Below, piece after piece: positions 13,176-21,295 of a stretch of 36,367 nucleotides of DNA (positions within the stretch are counted from its first letter, which is position 1; each line of letters opens with the position of its first letter). The DNA comes from Chitinophagaceae bacterium (GTDB lineage Bacteria > Bacteroidota > Bacteroidia > Chitinophagales > Chitinophagaceae). The notes under the pieces were generated by a model. It was not told the origin of the DNA and ran no database searches. It worked only from the letters and a program-made list of their open reading frames with translations. The DNA is taken from the NCBI GenBank assembly GCA_023251255.1, contig JAHEZD010000062.1, positions 1-36,367 on the forward strand, written 5' to 3'. A program made the translations under genes and the position numbers.

Positions 13176-14594
13176 ATGATCATCGAACAAATTTATACCG
13201 GCTGCTTGGCACAGGGTGCCTACTACATAGAAAGCAATGGCGAAGCCGCTATCATAGACCCACTCCGCGAAGTGCAGCCCTACATTGAAAAAGCAGCAAG
13301 GAACAATGCCAAAATAAAGTATGTGTTTGAAACGCATTTCCATGCAGACTTTGTGTCGGGCCATTTGGACCTTAAATATAAAACAGGTGCAGCCATCGTA
13401 TATGGCCCCAATGCTGCCTGCCAGTTTGATTGTGTATCTGCCAAGGATGGCCAGGAATTCCCTTTGGGCAACCTTACCATTAAAGTGCTGCACACACCCG
13501 GGCATACCATGGAAAGCAGTTGTTTTTTGCTGATGGATGCAAACAAGAAGCCCAAGGCCCTTTTCTCCGGCGATACCTTGTTCATTGGCGATGTGGGCAG
13601 GCCCGACCTGGCACAGAAAGTAAACAGTACTTTAACACCAGAGAAATTGGCAGGCTATTTATTTGATTCGTTGCGGAACAAGATCGTGCCCCTGGCAGAT
13701 GATATCATTGTTTATCCTGCCCATGGTGCCGGCAGTGCCTGTGGCAAGAACATGAGCAAGGAAACAACTGACACCCTGGGGCACCAAAAGCTTACCAATT
13801 ATGCTTTGAGGGAGGGCCTGACCAAGGAAGTATTTGTGAAGGAAGTGCTTACGGGTCTTGTGGCTCCCCCATCTTATTTCCCCCTGAACGTGATGATGAA
13901 CATACAAGGTTATGAAAGCATTGACAAAGTGTTGGAACGTGGCCAACATGCTTTGAGCCCACAGGCTTTTGAAGCAGCAGCCAACGAAACTGGTGCATTG
14001 ATATTGGACACCAGGGATGCACAAACCTTTGCCAAAGGCTTCATACCCAACTCCATCTTCATTGGCATTGATGGCAATTTTGCACCTTGGGTGGGCACTT
14101 TGATCCCAGACATCAAGCAGCAGATACTATTGGTAGCAGATGAAGGAAGGGAGCAGGAAGTGGTTACCCGATTGGCAAGGGTTGGTTATGATTACTGCAT
14201 TGGTTACTTGGCTGGGGGATTGGATGCCTGGAAAAATGCGGGCTTCGAAGTGGACAGTATTAAAAGCATTACTGCAGATGAATTGGTCAAGGAAATGGCA
14301 TATGGAACCGTGCATATTTTGGACGTAAGGAAGAAAAGTGAATACGATAGCGAACATATCATTCATGCAGAGAATGCCCCCTTGGACTTCATCAATGACA
14401 GCATGTTGCTGATTGACAAAAATAAACGCTACCATCTGCATTGTGCAGGTGGTTACCGTTCCATGATCTTCATTTCCATTTTGAAGGCAAGGGGCTACAA
14501 CAATTTAATTGACGTGCAAGGTGGTTTCAAAGCTTTGAAGGAAACGGGGCAGTTCAATATTTCAAATTATGTATGCCCGTCAACATTATTGTAA
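13176..14594 (+). CDS. CstB-like persulfide dioxygenase-rhodanese fusion
   Basis: 472 residues. Residues 1-240 are a metallo-beta-lactamase fold: THFHADF (His54, His56, Asp58), HTPGHT (His110) and FSGDTLF (Asp133) give the mononuclear iron site of persulfide dioxygenases. Residues 263-358 are a first rhodanese domain with no Cys in its active loop (ADEGR at 321-325), so it is a pseudo-rhodanese. Residues 365-460 are a second rhodanese with catalytic Cys423 in HCAGGYRS. The order MBL, pseudo-rhodanese, rhodanese is that of S. aureus CstB, which turns persulfides into thiosulfate via sulfite. Cytoplasmic; oxygen-dependent. Confidence 0.85.
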   Translation: MIIEQIYTGCLAQGAYYIESNGEAAIIDPLREVQPYIEKAARNNAKIKYVFETHFHADFVSGHLDLKYKTGAAIVYGPNAACQFDCVSAKDGQEFPLGNLTIKVLHTPGHTMESSCFLLMDANKKPKALFSGDTLFIGDVGRPDLAQKVNSTLTPEKLAGYLFDSLRNKIVPLADDIIVYPAHGAGSACGKNMSKETTDTLGHQKLTNYALREGLTKEVFVKEVLTGLVAPPSYFPLNVMMNIQGYESIDKVLERGQHALSPQAFEAAANETGALILDTRDAQTFAKGFIPNSIFIGIDGNFAPWVGTLIPDIKQQILLVADEGREQEVVTRLARVGYDYCIGYLAGGLDAWKNAGFEVDSIKSITADELVKEMAYGTVHILDVRKKSEYDSEHIIHAENAPLDFINDSMLLIDKNKRYHLHCAGGYRSMIFISILKARGYNNLIDVQGGFKALKETGQFNISNYVCPSTLL

Positions 14595-14613
14595 ACACCC
14601 CCAATGAAGACCG

Positions 14614-14639
14614 AACTGGGAGATGCAATGCTTCCAGTT
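14614..14639 (+). terminator. Hairpin between the CstB-like and rhodanese genes
   Basis: AACTGGGAG (14614-14622) pairs with CTTCCAGTT (14631-14639), nine pairs with one G-T wobble and an eight-base loop, followed only by CACTTTTAAA. This is a weak terminator or a processing/stability hairpin, which would lower but not abolish read-through into the rhodanese. Confidence 0.4.
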
Positions 14640-14658
14640 CACTTTTAAACCAAAGGAT

Positions 14659-14970
14659 ATGTTCAAGGCAATTAAAAAAATATTTGGAAATGCTACCAAT
14701 TACAAGCAATTGGTGCAGGATGGCGCAATCATTGTGGATGTTAGAACAGGACCGGAATTTCTAAGTGGCCATATCAACGGAGCAATCAATATACCATTGG
14801 ATTTCATTACCACAAGAATAGCCGAATTGAAGAAAAGCAACAGGCCCATTATTACCTGCTGCAGAAGTGGGGCAAGAAGTGGCATGGCCAGGGCAGCTTT
14901 ATCGGCAGCGGGGCTGCAAGCATACAATGGTGGCGCTTGGGACAGTTTGGACAAAAAAATAAATTGGTAG
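14659..14970 (+). CDS. Single-domain rhodanese
   Basis: 103 residues from ATG 14659 (MFKAIKKIFG); a longer frame from 14623 would put its N-terminus in the hairpin. The domain shows IIVDVRTGPEFLSGHINGAINIPL and the active-site loop TCCRSGARS, with the catalytic Cys as the second of two Cys. It moves sulfane sulfur between thiosulfate, persulfides and thiols. Placed right after the CstB-like gene and before thioredoxin, it probably hands sulfur to or from these partners in the cytoplasm. Confidence 0.85.
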   Translation: MFKAIKKIFGNATNYKQLVQDGAIIVDVRTGPEFLSGHINGAINIPLDFITTRIAELKKSNRPIITCCRSGARSGMARAALSAAGLQAYNGGAWDSLDKKINW

Positions 14971-14990
14971 TGGTTCATTTTGAATATCGC

Positions 14991-15012
14991 CTTCGACAAG
15001 CTCAGGCTGACA
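14991..15012 (+). repeat. Copy of the TTCGACAAGCTCAGGCTG dispersed repeat
   Basis: A 22-bp string beginning CTTCGACAAGCTC and ending GGCTGACA. Repeats of this kind are scattered widely between genes in Bacteroidota. Related TTCGACAGGCTCCTGT strings occur at 15521 and, reversed, near 34710. Confidence 0.6.
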
Positions 15013-15110
15013 CTCAACCATCCGAAAATGAGTCACGGTCCATAAATTAATCGTGAACGCAAAGCATTTTTTCCATTAACTTTCATTAGGGATATCCAAA
15101 AAAGAAAAAC

Positions 15111-15425
15111 ATGTCAACAGCTAATCCTTCTTTTACTGAACTCATCAATGGGAACAAACCTGTACTGGTAGATTTTTTTGCCGAATGGTGCGGTCCCTGC
15201 AAAATGATGCCCCCTATTTTGAAGAAGGTTAAAGACGACCTGAAAGATACCGTGACCATTATTAAAATAGATGTGGACAAGAACCCCGCCATAGCACAGC
15301 GCTACCAGGTCCAGGGCGTGCCCACATTGATTGTCTTCCAAAATGGGCAGTCCAAATGGAGGCAGAGCGGCGTGGTGCAGGCCAAGCAACTGGAACAGGT
15401 ACTGCAGCAGTTCGTTCCTAAGTAG
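15111..15425 (+). CDS. trxA: Thioredoxin
   Basis: 104 residues, normal thioredoxin length. Active site WCGPCK with Cys27 and Cys30; VDFFAEWCGPCKMMPPIL, the buried Asp (Asp21), and the cis-proline loop GVPTLIVF are all present. It reduces disulfides and can release sulfane sulfur from persulfidated proteins such as rhodanese. Its place in the sulfur cluster suggests a dedicated reductant for CstB or rhodanese, while the family also serves general redox needs. A possible -7 box, TAACTTTC, lies at 15077-15084; no Crp-type site stands 33 bp upstream of it. Confidence 0.9.
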   Translation: MSTANPSFTELINGNKPVLVDFFAEWCGPCKMMPPILKKVKDDLKDTVTIIKIDVDKNPAIAQRYQVQGVPTLIVFQNGQSKWRQSGVVQAKQLEQVLQQFVPK

Positions 15426-15442
15426 CCCTACATTTGTTAGAA

Positions 15443-15568
15443 CGTATCTCAAAAGTCTTACAAGATGTCACATTGGGCTTGTCGAAATGTGTTTCTAACG
15501 GAATCTCCATCTAAAATTGCTTCGACAGGCTCCTGTGTGACATTCACTTTTGACTTTTGAGATATACG
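15443..15568. repeat. Long imperfect inverted repeat (MITE-like or REP-like hairpin)
   Basis: The left arm from 15443 (CGTATCTCAAAAGTC, then GATGTCACA and CTTGTCGAA) is inverted in the right arm ending at 15568 (TTCGACAGGCTC, TGTGACATTC, then GACTTTTGAGATATACG). The whole 126-bp block folds back on itself with interruptions. The right-arm wording recurs reversed at 34682-34722. It fills the gap between thioredoxin and the first YeeE/YedE gene and encodes nothing. No flanking target duplication was identified. Confidence 0.65.
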
Positions 15569-15593
15569 CTAGTTACCAAATCATACAACAAAC

Positions 15594-16157
15594 ATGACCG
15601 GATACTTACACAACCCTTGGCCATGGTATATAGGCGGGGCCATTATTGGACTGACCGTACCAGCCCTGTTATTATTGGGCAATAAACATTTTGGCATCTC
15701 GTCCAACCTGCGCCATATATGCGCAGCCTGCTTACCTGCCAAAATCCCCTTCTTCCAATACGAATGGAAAAAAGAAACCTGGAACCTCTTCTTTGCAGGG
15801 GGAATCATGGTCGGGGCATTTATTGCATCCCATTATTTGGGCAATCATGAACCCATCAAAATAAGCCCACAACTGGTAGGCGAACTGCAAACCTATGGCG
15901 TGAAAGACTATAGCCAATTGATGCCCAATGACCTGTTCAATATGCAGACCCTGCTATCAATAAAAGGTTTCTTCCTATTTGTGGTAGGCGGTTTCCTGGT
16001 GGGTTTCGGAACAAGGTATGCGGGCGGCTGCACCAGTGGCCATGCCATAACGGGGCTGAGCAATTTGCAATGGCCATCATTGATAGCCACTATCAGTTTT
16101 ATGGTTGGGGGCTTTATCATGGCCAACCTGATCCTTCCATTTATCCTTAAACTTTAA
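15594..16157 (+). CDS. YeeE/YedE family transporter, first half
   Basis: 187 residues, about four to five membrane helices. It carries the family signature [13 protein letters not shown] at 144-156 with Cys146, and HICAACLP near residue 41-48. YeeE/YedE (TsuA-type) proteins move thiosulfate across the inner membrane through a path of cysteines. Here the function is split over two adjacent genes: the next one, 5 bp downstream, supplies the second half. Together they match the size of the single-chain transporter. Confidence 0.8.
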   Translation: MTGYLHNPWPWYIGGAIIGLTVPALLLLGNKHFGISSNLRHICAACLPAKIPFFQYEWKKETWNLFFAGGIMVGAFIASHYLGNHEPIKISPQLVGELQTYGVKDYSQLMPNDLFNMQTLLSIKGFFLFVVGGFLVGFGTRYAGGCTSGHAITGLSNLQWPSLIATISFMVGGFIMANLILPFILKL

Positions 16158-16162
16158 ACTGC

Positions 16163-16690
16163 ATGGACCATACAAAAAGCATAGCCCCCTTGGCCGAGGA
16201 AATAGCTGCCAATACCGATTTCGAAGTGAGGTCACTGGATACGGTCTGCATAAACGAATCACACCTCACCCATAAATGGTACAGCAATTTCAAGTACATG
16301 CTGGTAGGCATCCTGTTCGGGATAGCCTTTGTAAAAACTGAAATCATTTCATGGTTCAGGATACAGGAAATGTTCAGGCTGCAAAGCTTCCACATGTATG
16401 GGGTAATAGGCACGGCAGTGTTGGTGGGCATGGTTTCGGTGCAGCTCATTAAACGCTTCAATATCAAAACCATATATGGGGAGCCAGTGCTGTTCCACAA
16501 AAAGAAATTCAACAAGGGGCAAATTATCGGTGGGCTCATGTTCGGTCTTGGCTGGGCATTAACGGGTGCCTGCCCCGGGCCATTGTTTGCACAAATTGGT
16601 GCTGGCTTCCTCGTGGTAACAGTAACCCTGTTAAGCGCCATAGCCGGCACTTGGGTATATGGCTATTACAGGGATAAATTGCCGCATTGA
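16163..16690 (+). CDS. YeeE/YedE family transporter, second half (DUF6691-type)
   Basis: 175 residues. A 40-residue cytoplasmic N-terminus is followed by about four membrane helices. The signature GWALTGACPGPLFAQIGAG at 130-148 with Cys137 is the C-terminal-half motif of this family. It begins 5 bp after the first half, so the two are co-transcribed and probably form one transport unit for a reduced sulfur compound. The N-terminal extension is longer than usual for the family. Confidence 0.8.
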   Translation: MDHTKSIAPLAEEIAANTDFEVRSLDTVCINESHLTHKWYSNFKYMLVGILFGIAFVKTEIISWFRIQEMFRLQSFHMYGVIGTAVLVGMVSVQLIKRFNIKTIYGEPVLFHKKKFNKGQIIGGLMFGLGWALTGACPGPLFAQIGAGFLVVTVTLLSAIAGTWVYGYYRDKLPH

Positions 16691-16777
16691 ACTAGTTGAT
16701 TGTACCACTGTACCGTTAGTGTTAACTATCGGCAGCCACAGAATCCCTTACTTAATAATAAAAACACCCAACAAAAA

Positions 16778-16795
16778 TCCCGGCTTTCGCCGGGA
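16778..16795 (-). terminator. Rho-independent terminator of the isoaspartyl peptidase gene
   Basis: TCCCGGC-TTTC-GCCGGGA, a seven-pair GC-rich stem. On the minus strand it is followed by TTTTTG, so it ends transcription of the gene at 16828-17775. It may also slow plus-strand transcripts from the convergent sulfur cluster. Confidence 0.75.
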
Positions 16796-16827
16796 CATTT
16801 CTCATGTGCATATACAAGAAATAGCAC

Positions 16828-17775
16828 CTATCCGTAGATAGCTACCTCATTGATGCCCTGTTCGTTTTTCACCCCACGGTACATACCCGCGCTATTGAAG
16901 ATCATGGCATGGTTGCCTTGTGCATCCACGCCAATCATGCCACCTTCGCCATCCAGCTTGATCAGTTTATCATGTACCACCACATTCATTGCCTCTGCTA
17001 AAGATAGGTTTTTGTATTCCATCAAACAACTTACATCATGGGCAGCCACTGCACATATAAAAGGTTCGCCATGGCCTGTGCAACTGATGGCGCAGGTTTG
17101 GTTATTGGCATAGGTGCCTGCACCGATCATGGGGCTGTCGCCAATGCGTCCATATTTTTTGTTCGTCATGCCGCCCGTACTGGTAGCGGCCGCAATATTA
17201 CCCTGTGCATCACAGGCAGTAGCACCAACAGTTCCAAATTTCTTGTCCTTCATCAATTCTTCCAATTGCTGATGTGTGTGGTCAAGTGAGTAATTGTCAC
17301 TGTCGCGGATGGCCTTCCACTGGTCATAACGGAACTGCGAAAAGAAATATTCATCTGGCTCCAACTTCACGCCCTGCTTCAATGCAAAATCATTGGCCCC
17401 TTTGCCACTAAGGAACACATGGTTACTGTTACGCATCACTTCCATGGCCAGCTCTATGGGGTTGCGTACATTACGCAGACCGGCCACGGCACCAGCATTC
17501 AGGTTGCTGCCATCCATAATGGCCGCATCCATTTCCTGTACCCCTTTCTTGGTGAACACGGACCCACGGCCCGCATTGAACAGCATATTGTCTTCCAGCA
17601 CCACAATGGAAGCCTTCACCGCATTCACGGCTGTGCCGCCCTGCTCCAGCACGGCATAGCCCACATTCAATGCTTCCTGCAATGCTTCCTGGTAGGCTAT
17701 CTCCAGATCAGGTGTCATATCTGTCTTTAAAATTGTTCCAGCACCGCCATGTATGGCAATCGTAAATTGGCTCAT
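16828..17775 (-). CDS. Isoaspartyl peptidase / L-asparaginase (Ntn hydrolase)
   Basis: 315 residues from ATG 17775 (MSQFTIAIHGGAG). A start 17 codons upstream is possible but adds a charged tail absent from the family. Seen: IAIHGGAGT, VNAVKASIVVLEDNMLFNAGRGS, and the autocleavage site FGTVGATACD with nucleophile Thr182, followed by STGGMTNKKYGRIGDSPMIGAG. The precursor cleaves itself before Thr182 into alpha and beta subunits and removes isoaspartyl residues from peptides; many also hydrolyse asparagine. There is no signal peptide. It is a single gene with its own terminator. Confidence 0.9.
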   Translation of the reverse strand: MSQFTIAIHGGAGTILKTDMTPDLEIAYQEALQEALNVGYAVLEQGGTAVNAVKASIVVLEDNMLFNAGRGSVFTKKGVQEMDAAIMDGSNLNAGAVAGLRNVRNPIELAMEVMRNSNHVFLSGKGANDFALKQGVKLEPDEYFFSQFRYDQWKAIRDSDNYSLDHTHQQLEELMKDKKFGTVGATACDAQGNIAAATSTGGMTNKKYGRIGDSPMIGAGTYANNQTCAISCTGHGEPFICAVAAHDVSCLMEYKNLSLAEAMNVVVHDKLIKLDGEGGMIGVDAQGNHAMIFNSAGMYRGVKNEQGINEVAIYG

Positions 17776-17897
17776 GTAGTATTTATTTGGGTAATCATCT
17801 TTGCCTTCCCGCTCCCGTTCAGGCAACTATTTCAATTGAACACCTTGGTATCGCAAACTTGTACTGTAGTATTTGCATGGAGCAGTCAATAAGGGAC

Positions 17898-17948
17898 TTC
17901 ACAGGCCTACAAAAAATAAGTGCAAACGGGTATTCCGTACCCTGTGAA
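17898..17948. repeat. Inverted repeat upstream of the membrane protein gene
   Basis: TTCACAGG at 17898-17905 is inverted as CCTGTGAA at 17941-17948, 35 bp apart and about 35 bp before the start at 17983. It could be a pair of half-sites for a regulator or a leader hairpin; there is no further support. Confidence 0.3.
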
Positions 17949-17982
17949 AGTATATAATTTGGCAACTTAAAAGTTTGAATAA

Positions 17983-18669
17983 TTGAAAGCAATACTTAAA
18001 CGTCCTCTAACATTCAGCAACATTCTTTTGATAGCTGCTAACCTCGTACCTATATGGGGTGTTTGGTTAAGGGGGTGGGATGCCAAGCAGGTCTTTTTGG
18101 TGTACTGTTTGGAGACCATCATCATAGGCCTCTACAACATCTTGCAGATGTGGCTGATAACATGGGTAAAAGGAAAGGATGAATGGACCAATGGCACCAC
18201 CACCAGTATGGTATCAGGCTATTTCTTTATGTTCTTCTTCCTCATACATTATGGCTTCTTCGTATTCATACAAATGGGCATCTTCACCAGCACGAGCGGC
18301 ACACCGGGCTTGCAAATGGGGCCATTGGGCACATTTGAACTGGTAACGCATTTCCGGAAATACCTTACAGGTTATGCGCAGTGGCTGCTACTTTTCTTTG
18401 CCATAGCTTATGGCATAGGTATACTCAAGGACTTTGTGCTATCAGGTGCCTATAAAACGGTTTCATTGAACCAGCAGATGTTCACCCCCTACGCCAGGAT
18501 CTTCATTCAGCAGTTTGTAGTGATACTGGGTTCCTTCTTCCTGCTATTTGGTGGGGGCAAAATATTCATCCTCATTTTTGCAGTAGTGAAGATCTATGTG
18601 GAACTATGGGTTGACATGAAGAAACTGCTCGAAAAAGCCGGCAAAAAGAAAGACGGCGTGCCACAATAA
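17983..18669 (+). CDS. Multi-pass membrane protein (DUF6498-like)
   Basis: 228 residues with about five or six membrane helices. The N-terminal layout (NILLIAANLVPIWGVWLRGW, then VFLVYCLETIIIGLYNILQM) resembles DUF6498 proteins, whose function is unknown. The only plausible start is the TTG at 17983: an upstream in-frame stop is close and the first ATG would remove the first two helices. The C-terminus is basic. It is a single gene, flanked by divergent and convergent neighbours. Confidence 0.65.
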   Translation: MKAILKRPLTFSNILLIAANLVPIWGVWLRGWDAKQVFLVYCLETIIIGLYNILQMWLITWVKGKDEWTNGTTTSMVSGYFFMFFFLIHYGFFVFIQMGIFTSTSGTPGLQMGPLGTFELVTHFRKYLTGYAQWLLLFFAIAYGIGILKDFVLSGAYKTVSLNQQMFTPYARIFIQQFVVILGSFFLLFGGGKIFILIFAVVKIYVELWVDMKKLLEKAGKKKDGVPQ

Positions 18670-18675
18670 AGGACC

Positions 18676-18815
18676 GCAGACCACCATAGACTGTGGACCA
18701 TTGCTTCCTGCCTAATAACCATTCACCCTCCCTACTGCCCTTTGCCCTACGCCTTCTGCCTCCTCACTACTGCCTTCAAATTCCTGCCTATTCCCTACTG
18801 CCTAACAACAACACA
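18676..18815. repeat. Dyad and CTACTGCC low-complexity tract
   Basis: The tract starts with GCAGACCACCATAGACTGTGGACC, a short dyad-like string known from intergenic DNA of this group, and continues with repeated CCTACTGCC, CTTTGCCC and CTACTGCCTTC variants. It forms the spacer between convergent genes and runs into the end of the heptose kinase gene, supplying its last residues GSRE and stop. It is the same degenerate motif as at 271-435. Confidence 0.55.
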
Positions 18816-19783
18816 CACTCCTCCAACAACTTATCCCTATCAATAGCTGCCGTGCCCACTTCCTCACAAACAATACCACCAGCAATATTGGCCATCTCCG
18901 CAGCAAGGTCTATATCCTTGGTAGCAGCATACACCAATGAAGCCACGGCAATCACCGTATCACCGGCACCACTTACATCCGCAATGCTCCGCACATGCGT
19001 GGGAATGATTTTATGCGCTTGGGGCGATTGGAAGAATATCCCTTTCTCTGATAGGGTAATCAAGGATATGGTATGCTGGAGTTCTTTGTTCAAAGCGGTA
19101 TGTATGGCCTGCAAGGATGTTTCGCTTACCTCGTCGCTCAATAGGTTCAGGCCCTCCTTCACTTCCTTCAAATTGGGCTTGAAAATATCCACCCCTTTGA
19201 AGGAGAAGAAATTTTTGCGTTTGGGGTCAACCGCAGTAACAACACCATGCTGCTTGCACAGTGCAATCAATGCTGTAATCACCCTTTCAGTCAGCACCCC
19301 CTTATTGTAGTCCTCCAGGATCAATACATCGGGTTTGTTACTATTGAAATAATCAGTAATCTTTTCAATAAGCACATCCTCCTGTAGCCTGTCCAGGTCA
19401 TTGGTATGTTCCGCATCCAAACGCATCATTTGTTGGTTACGGGCAATCACACGGATCTTGTTGGTCGTGATCCTATCCGTTGATGCAATCAAATAACTGC
19501 AATCAATACGGTTCCGCTCAAACAATGCACTAAGTTGCTTGCCATCCTCATCATCACCTATAACCGAAATAATGGTGGTAGCTGCACCCAGTGAAACCGC
19601 ATTCAGGGCCACATTGCCCGCACCACCAATCCTGTATTCTTTCTTTTGAAGGGCCACGATAGGCACAGGCGCTTCGGGTGAAATCCGGTCCACATTCCCC
19701 CACATATAAGTATCCAGCATCACATCACCCACCACAGCTACCTTGATATCGGTAAAGCTTGAAAACAATTGATCAAAATTCAT
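18788..19783 (-). CDS. rfaE1: D-glycero-D-manno-heptose-7-phosphate kinase (RfaE1/HldE domain I)
   Basis: 331 residues, PfkB/ribokinase fold. Seen: VAVVGDVMLDTYMWGNVDRISPEAP-type N-terminus, YRIGGAGNVALNAVSLGA, LEDYNKGVLT, VDPKRKN, and the anion hole with catalytic Asp275 in DVSGAGDT. This is the kinase half of HldE; no cytidylyltransferase domain is attached, which is usual in Bacteroidota where RfaE2 is separate. It makes heptose 1,7-bisphosphate for the LPS core. Its ATG overlaps the stop of the upstream permease (TAATG), so the two are translationally coupled. The last four residues come from a low-complexity repeat. Confidence 0.88.
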   Translation of the reverse strand: MNFDQLFSSFTDIKVAVVGDVMLDTYMWGNVDRISPEAPVPIVALQKKEYRIGGAGNVALNAVSLGAATTIISVIGDDEDGKQLSALFERNRIDCSYLIASTDRITTNKIRVIARNQQMMRLDAEHTNDLDRLQEDVLIEKITDYFNSNKPDVLILEDYNKGVLTERVITALIALCKQHGVVTAVDPKRKNFFSFKGVDIFKPNLKEVKEGLNLLSDEVSETSLQAIHTALNKELQHTISLITLSEKGIFFQSPQAHKIIPTHVRSIADVSGAGDTVIAVASLVYAATKDIDLAAEMANIAGGIVCEEVGTAAIDRDKLLEECVLLLGSRE

Positions 19784-21216
19784 TACGCAACCTTTTTATT
19801 ATTTGCGACCGCAATATAATAAAGTGGAATGCCAATTAGTACAATAATCAGTCCCGGCCATGTATATTGGGGCTTGTAAATAGCCAGCAGCACACAGAAC
19901 ACCGATCCCATCAATATATATACTATGGGCAATACAGGGTACCCGAAGGCTTTGTACGGACGTTCGGCATTGGGCATTTTCTTCCGCAGGATAAAGATGC
20001 CGATAATGGTGAGGATATAGAATATCACTACCACAAAGGAAATCATATCGAGCAGGTCCCCATACTTACCGCTCAGGCAGAGTATGGATGCTACCACGCA
20101 TTGCGCCCATAAGGCCCATTGCGGCACACTGTTCTTGTTCAATGTCCCGGCCTTCTTGAAGAACAGCCCATCCAGTGCCATGGTATAGTACACCCTGGCC
20201 CCTGCCAATATCAGCCCGTTATTGCAACCAAAAGTGGATACCATGATAAGCACGGCAATCAGGGTGGTACCGAATGCGGGAAAAATTTTATTGGCCGCAG
20301 CTACTGCTACCCGATCGTCCTTGGCAAAAGCTATATCGTTCAGTGATAGCACGTTCAGGTACATCAAATTGGCAGCCACATAAATAGCGGTCACAATCAA
20401 TGTCCCAAAGAAAAGGCTCAAGCCAATATTCCGTTTGGGGTTCTTCATCTCACCAGCAATAAACGTAACATTGTTCCATGCATCGCTGCTGAAGATGGAG
20501 CCCACCATGGCTGCTGCAATGGCGCCCATCAGTGCACTGCCTGCAATACCCATCCAAGCTGTTGGTTGCAAGGCCCCTGCTGCGTCCTTCTTACCAAAAT
20601 CCTGCACTGCCGTAAACCCTGTTTTCCAGTTCTCGGCCCAATGGCTATCCTTCACCAGCACAAACCCGAACACGATAAGCCCAATCAGTGCCAACAGTTT
20701 TGCCGTGGTAAAAATGGTCTGTATAACCTTGCCCTCCTTTACCCCCCTGGAGTTCACATAGGTCAGTAGTACGATGATAAAAATGGCTACCAATTGCCCC
20801 GAGTAAATCTTGATAATACCAAAGTCGTGCAGTAGGTAGTTATTGCCCAGCTCCGGTACCAAGTAGGCCAGGAATTTGGAGAATGCCACACCCACAGCAG
20901 CGATTGTCCCAGTTTGTATCACGGCAAAAAAGCTCCACCCGTACAGGAATCCCACCAAGGGGTTATAAGCCTCTTTCAAATAAACATATTGCCCACCAGC
21001 TTTCGGGAACATGGCACTCAACTCCCCATAGCTCAAAGCAGCAATCAACGTCATGATACCCGTAATCACCCACACAGCAATCAGCCAACCGGCACTGCCC
21101 ACGTTCCTCGTAATATCCGCACTAACAATAAAAATGCCCGAGCCGATCATACTGCCCGCAACAATCATCGTTGCATCGGCAAGGCCAAGGGTAGGCTTAA
21201 AAGAAGCGTTACTCAT
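19783..21216 (-). CDS. APC superfamily amino acid permease
   Basis: 477 residues with 12 predicted membrane helices. The first helix carries the APC substrate-binding motif GSMIGSGIFIVSADITRNVG, and GELSAMFPKAGGQYVYLKEAYNPLVGFLYGW follows, the LAT/serine-threonine exchanger type. It is an inner-membrane transporter for amino acids; substrate unknown. It lies downstream of the OmpH gene after a strong terminator and is coupled to the heptose kinase through a one-base overlap. Confidence 0.88.
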   Translation of the reverse strand: MSNASFKPTLGLADATMIVAGSMIGSGIFIVSADITRNVGSAGWLIAVWVITGIMTLIAALSYGELSAMFPKAGGQYVYLKEAYNPLVGFLYGWSFFAVIQTGTIAAVGVAFSKFLAYLVPELGNNYLLHDFGIIKIYSGQLVAIFIIVLLTYVNSRGVKEGKVIQTIFTTAKLLALIGLIVFGFVLVKDSHWAENWKTGFTAVQDFGKKDAAGALQPTAWMGIAGSALMGAIAAAMVGSIFSSDAWNNVTFIAGEMKNPKRNIGLSLFFGTLIVTAIYVAANLMYLNVLSLNDIAFAKDDRVAVAAANKIFPAFGTTLIAVLIMVSTFGCNNGLILAGARVYYTMALDGLFFKKAGTLNKNSVPQWALWAQCVVASILCLSGKYGDLLDMISFVVVIFYILTIIGIFILRKKMPNAERPYKAFGYPVLPIVYILMGSVFCVLLAIYKPQYTWPGLIIVLIGIPLYYIAVANNKKVA

Positions 21217-21244
21217 AAGAAGGTTTTGGTTGTTGGTAAATAAA

Positions 21245-21272
21245 AATCCCGATGGAAATGTCCATCGGGATT
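21245..21272 (-). terminator. Rho-independent terminator of the OmpH gene
   Basis: AATCCCGATGG (21245-21255), loop AAATGT, CCATCGGGATT (21262-21272): 11 pairs. On the minus strand it is followed by TTTTATTTA. It lies 24 bp after the OmpH stop and before the permease start at 21216. Confidence 0.85.
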
Positions 21273-21295
21273 GAAGATAGTAAAATCAATGTAAC

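Noticed and set aside
15040-15084. Crp-regulated promoter of thioredoxin
   Set aside because: The position 33 bp upstream of TAACTTTC reads CCATA-N6-TCGTG, which does not resemble the operator.
15535-15551. Crp-type operator (TGTGACATTCAC) before the YeeE/YedE genes
   Set aside because: Arms are three bases apart rather than six, the string belongs to a dispersed repeat, and no -7 box lies at the 33-bp spacing.
18693-19310. Plus-strand frame of 205 codons
   Set aside because: It is the reverse of the heptose kinase gene plus a low-complexity tract; the kinase on the minus strand has all family motifs.
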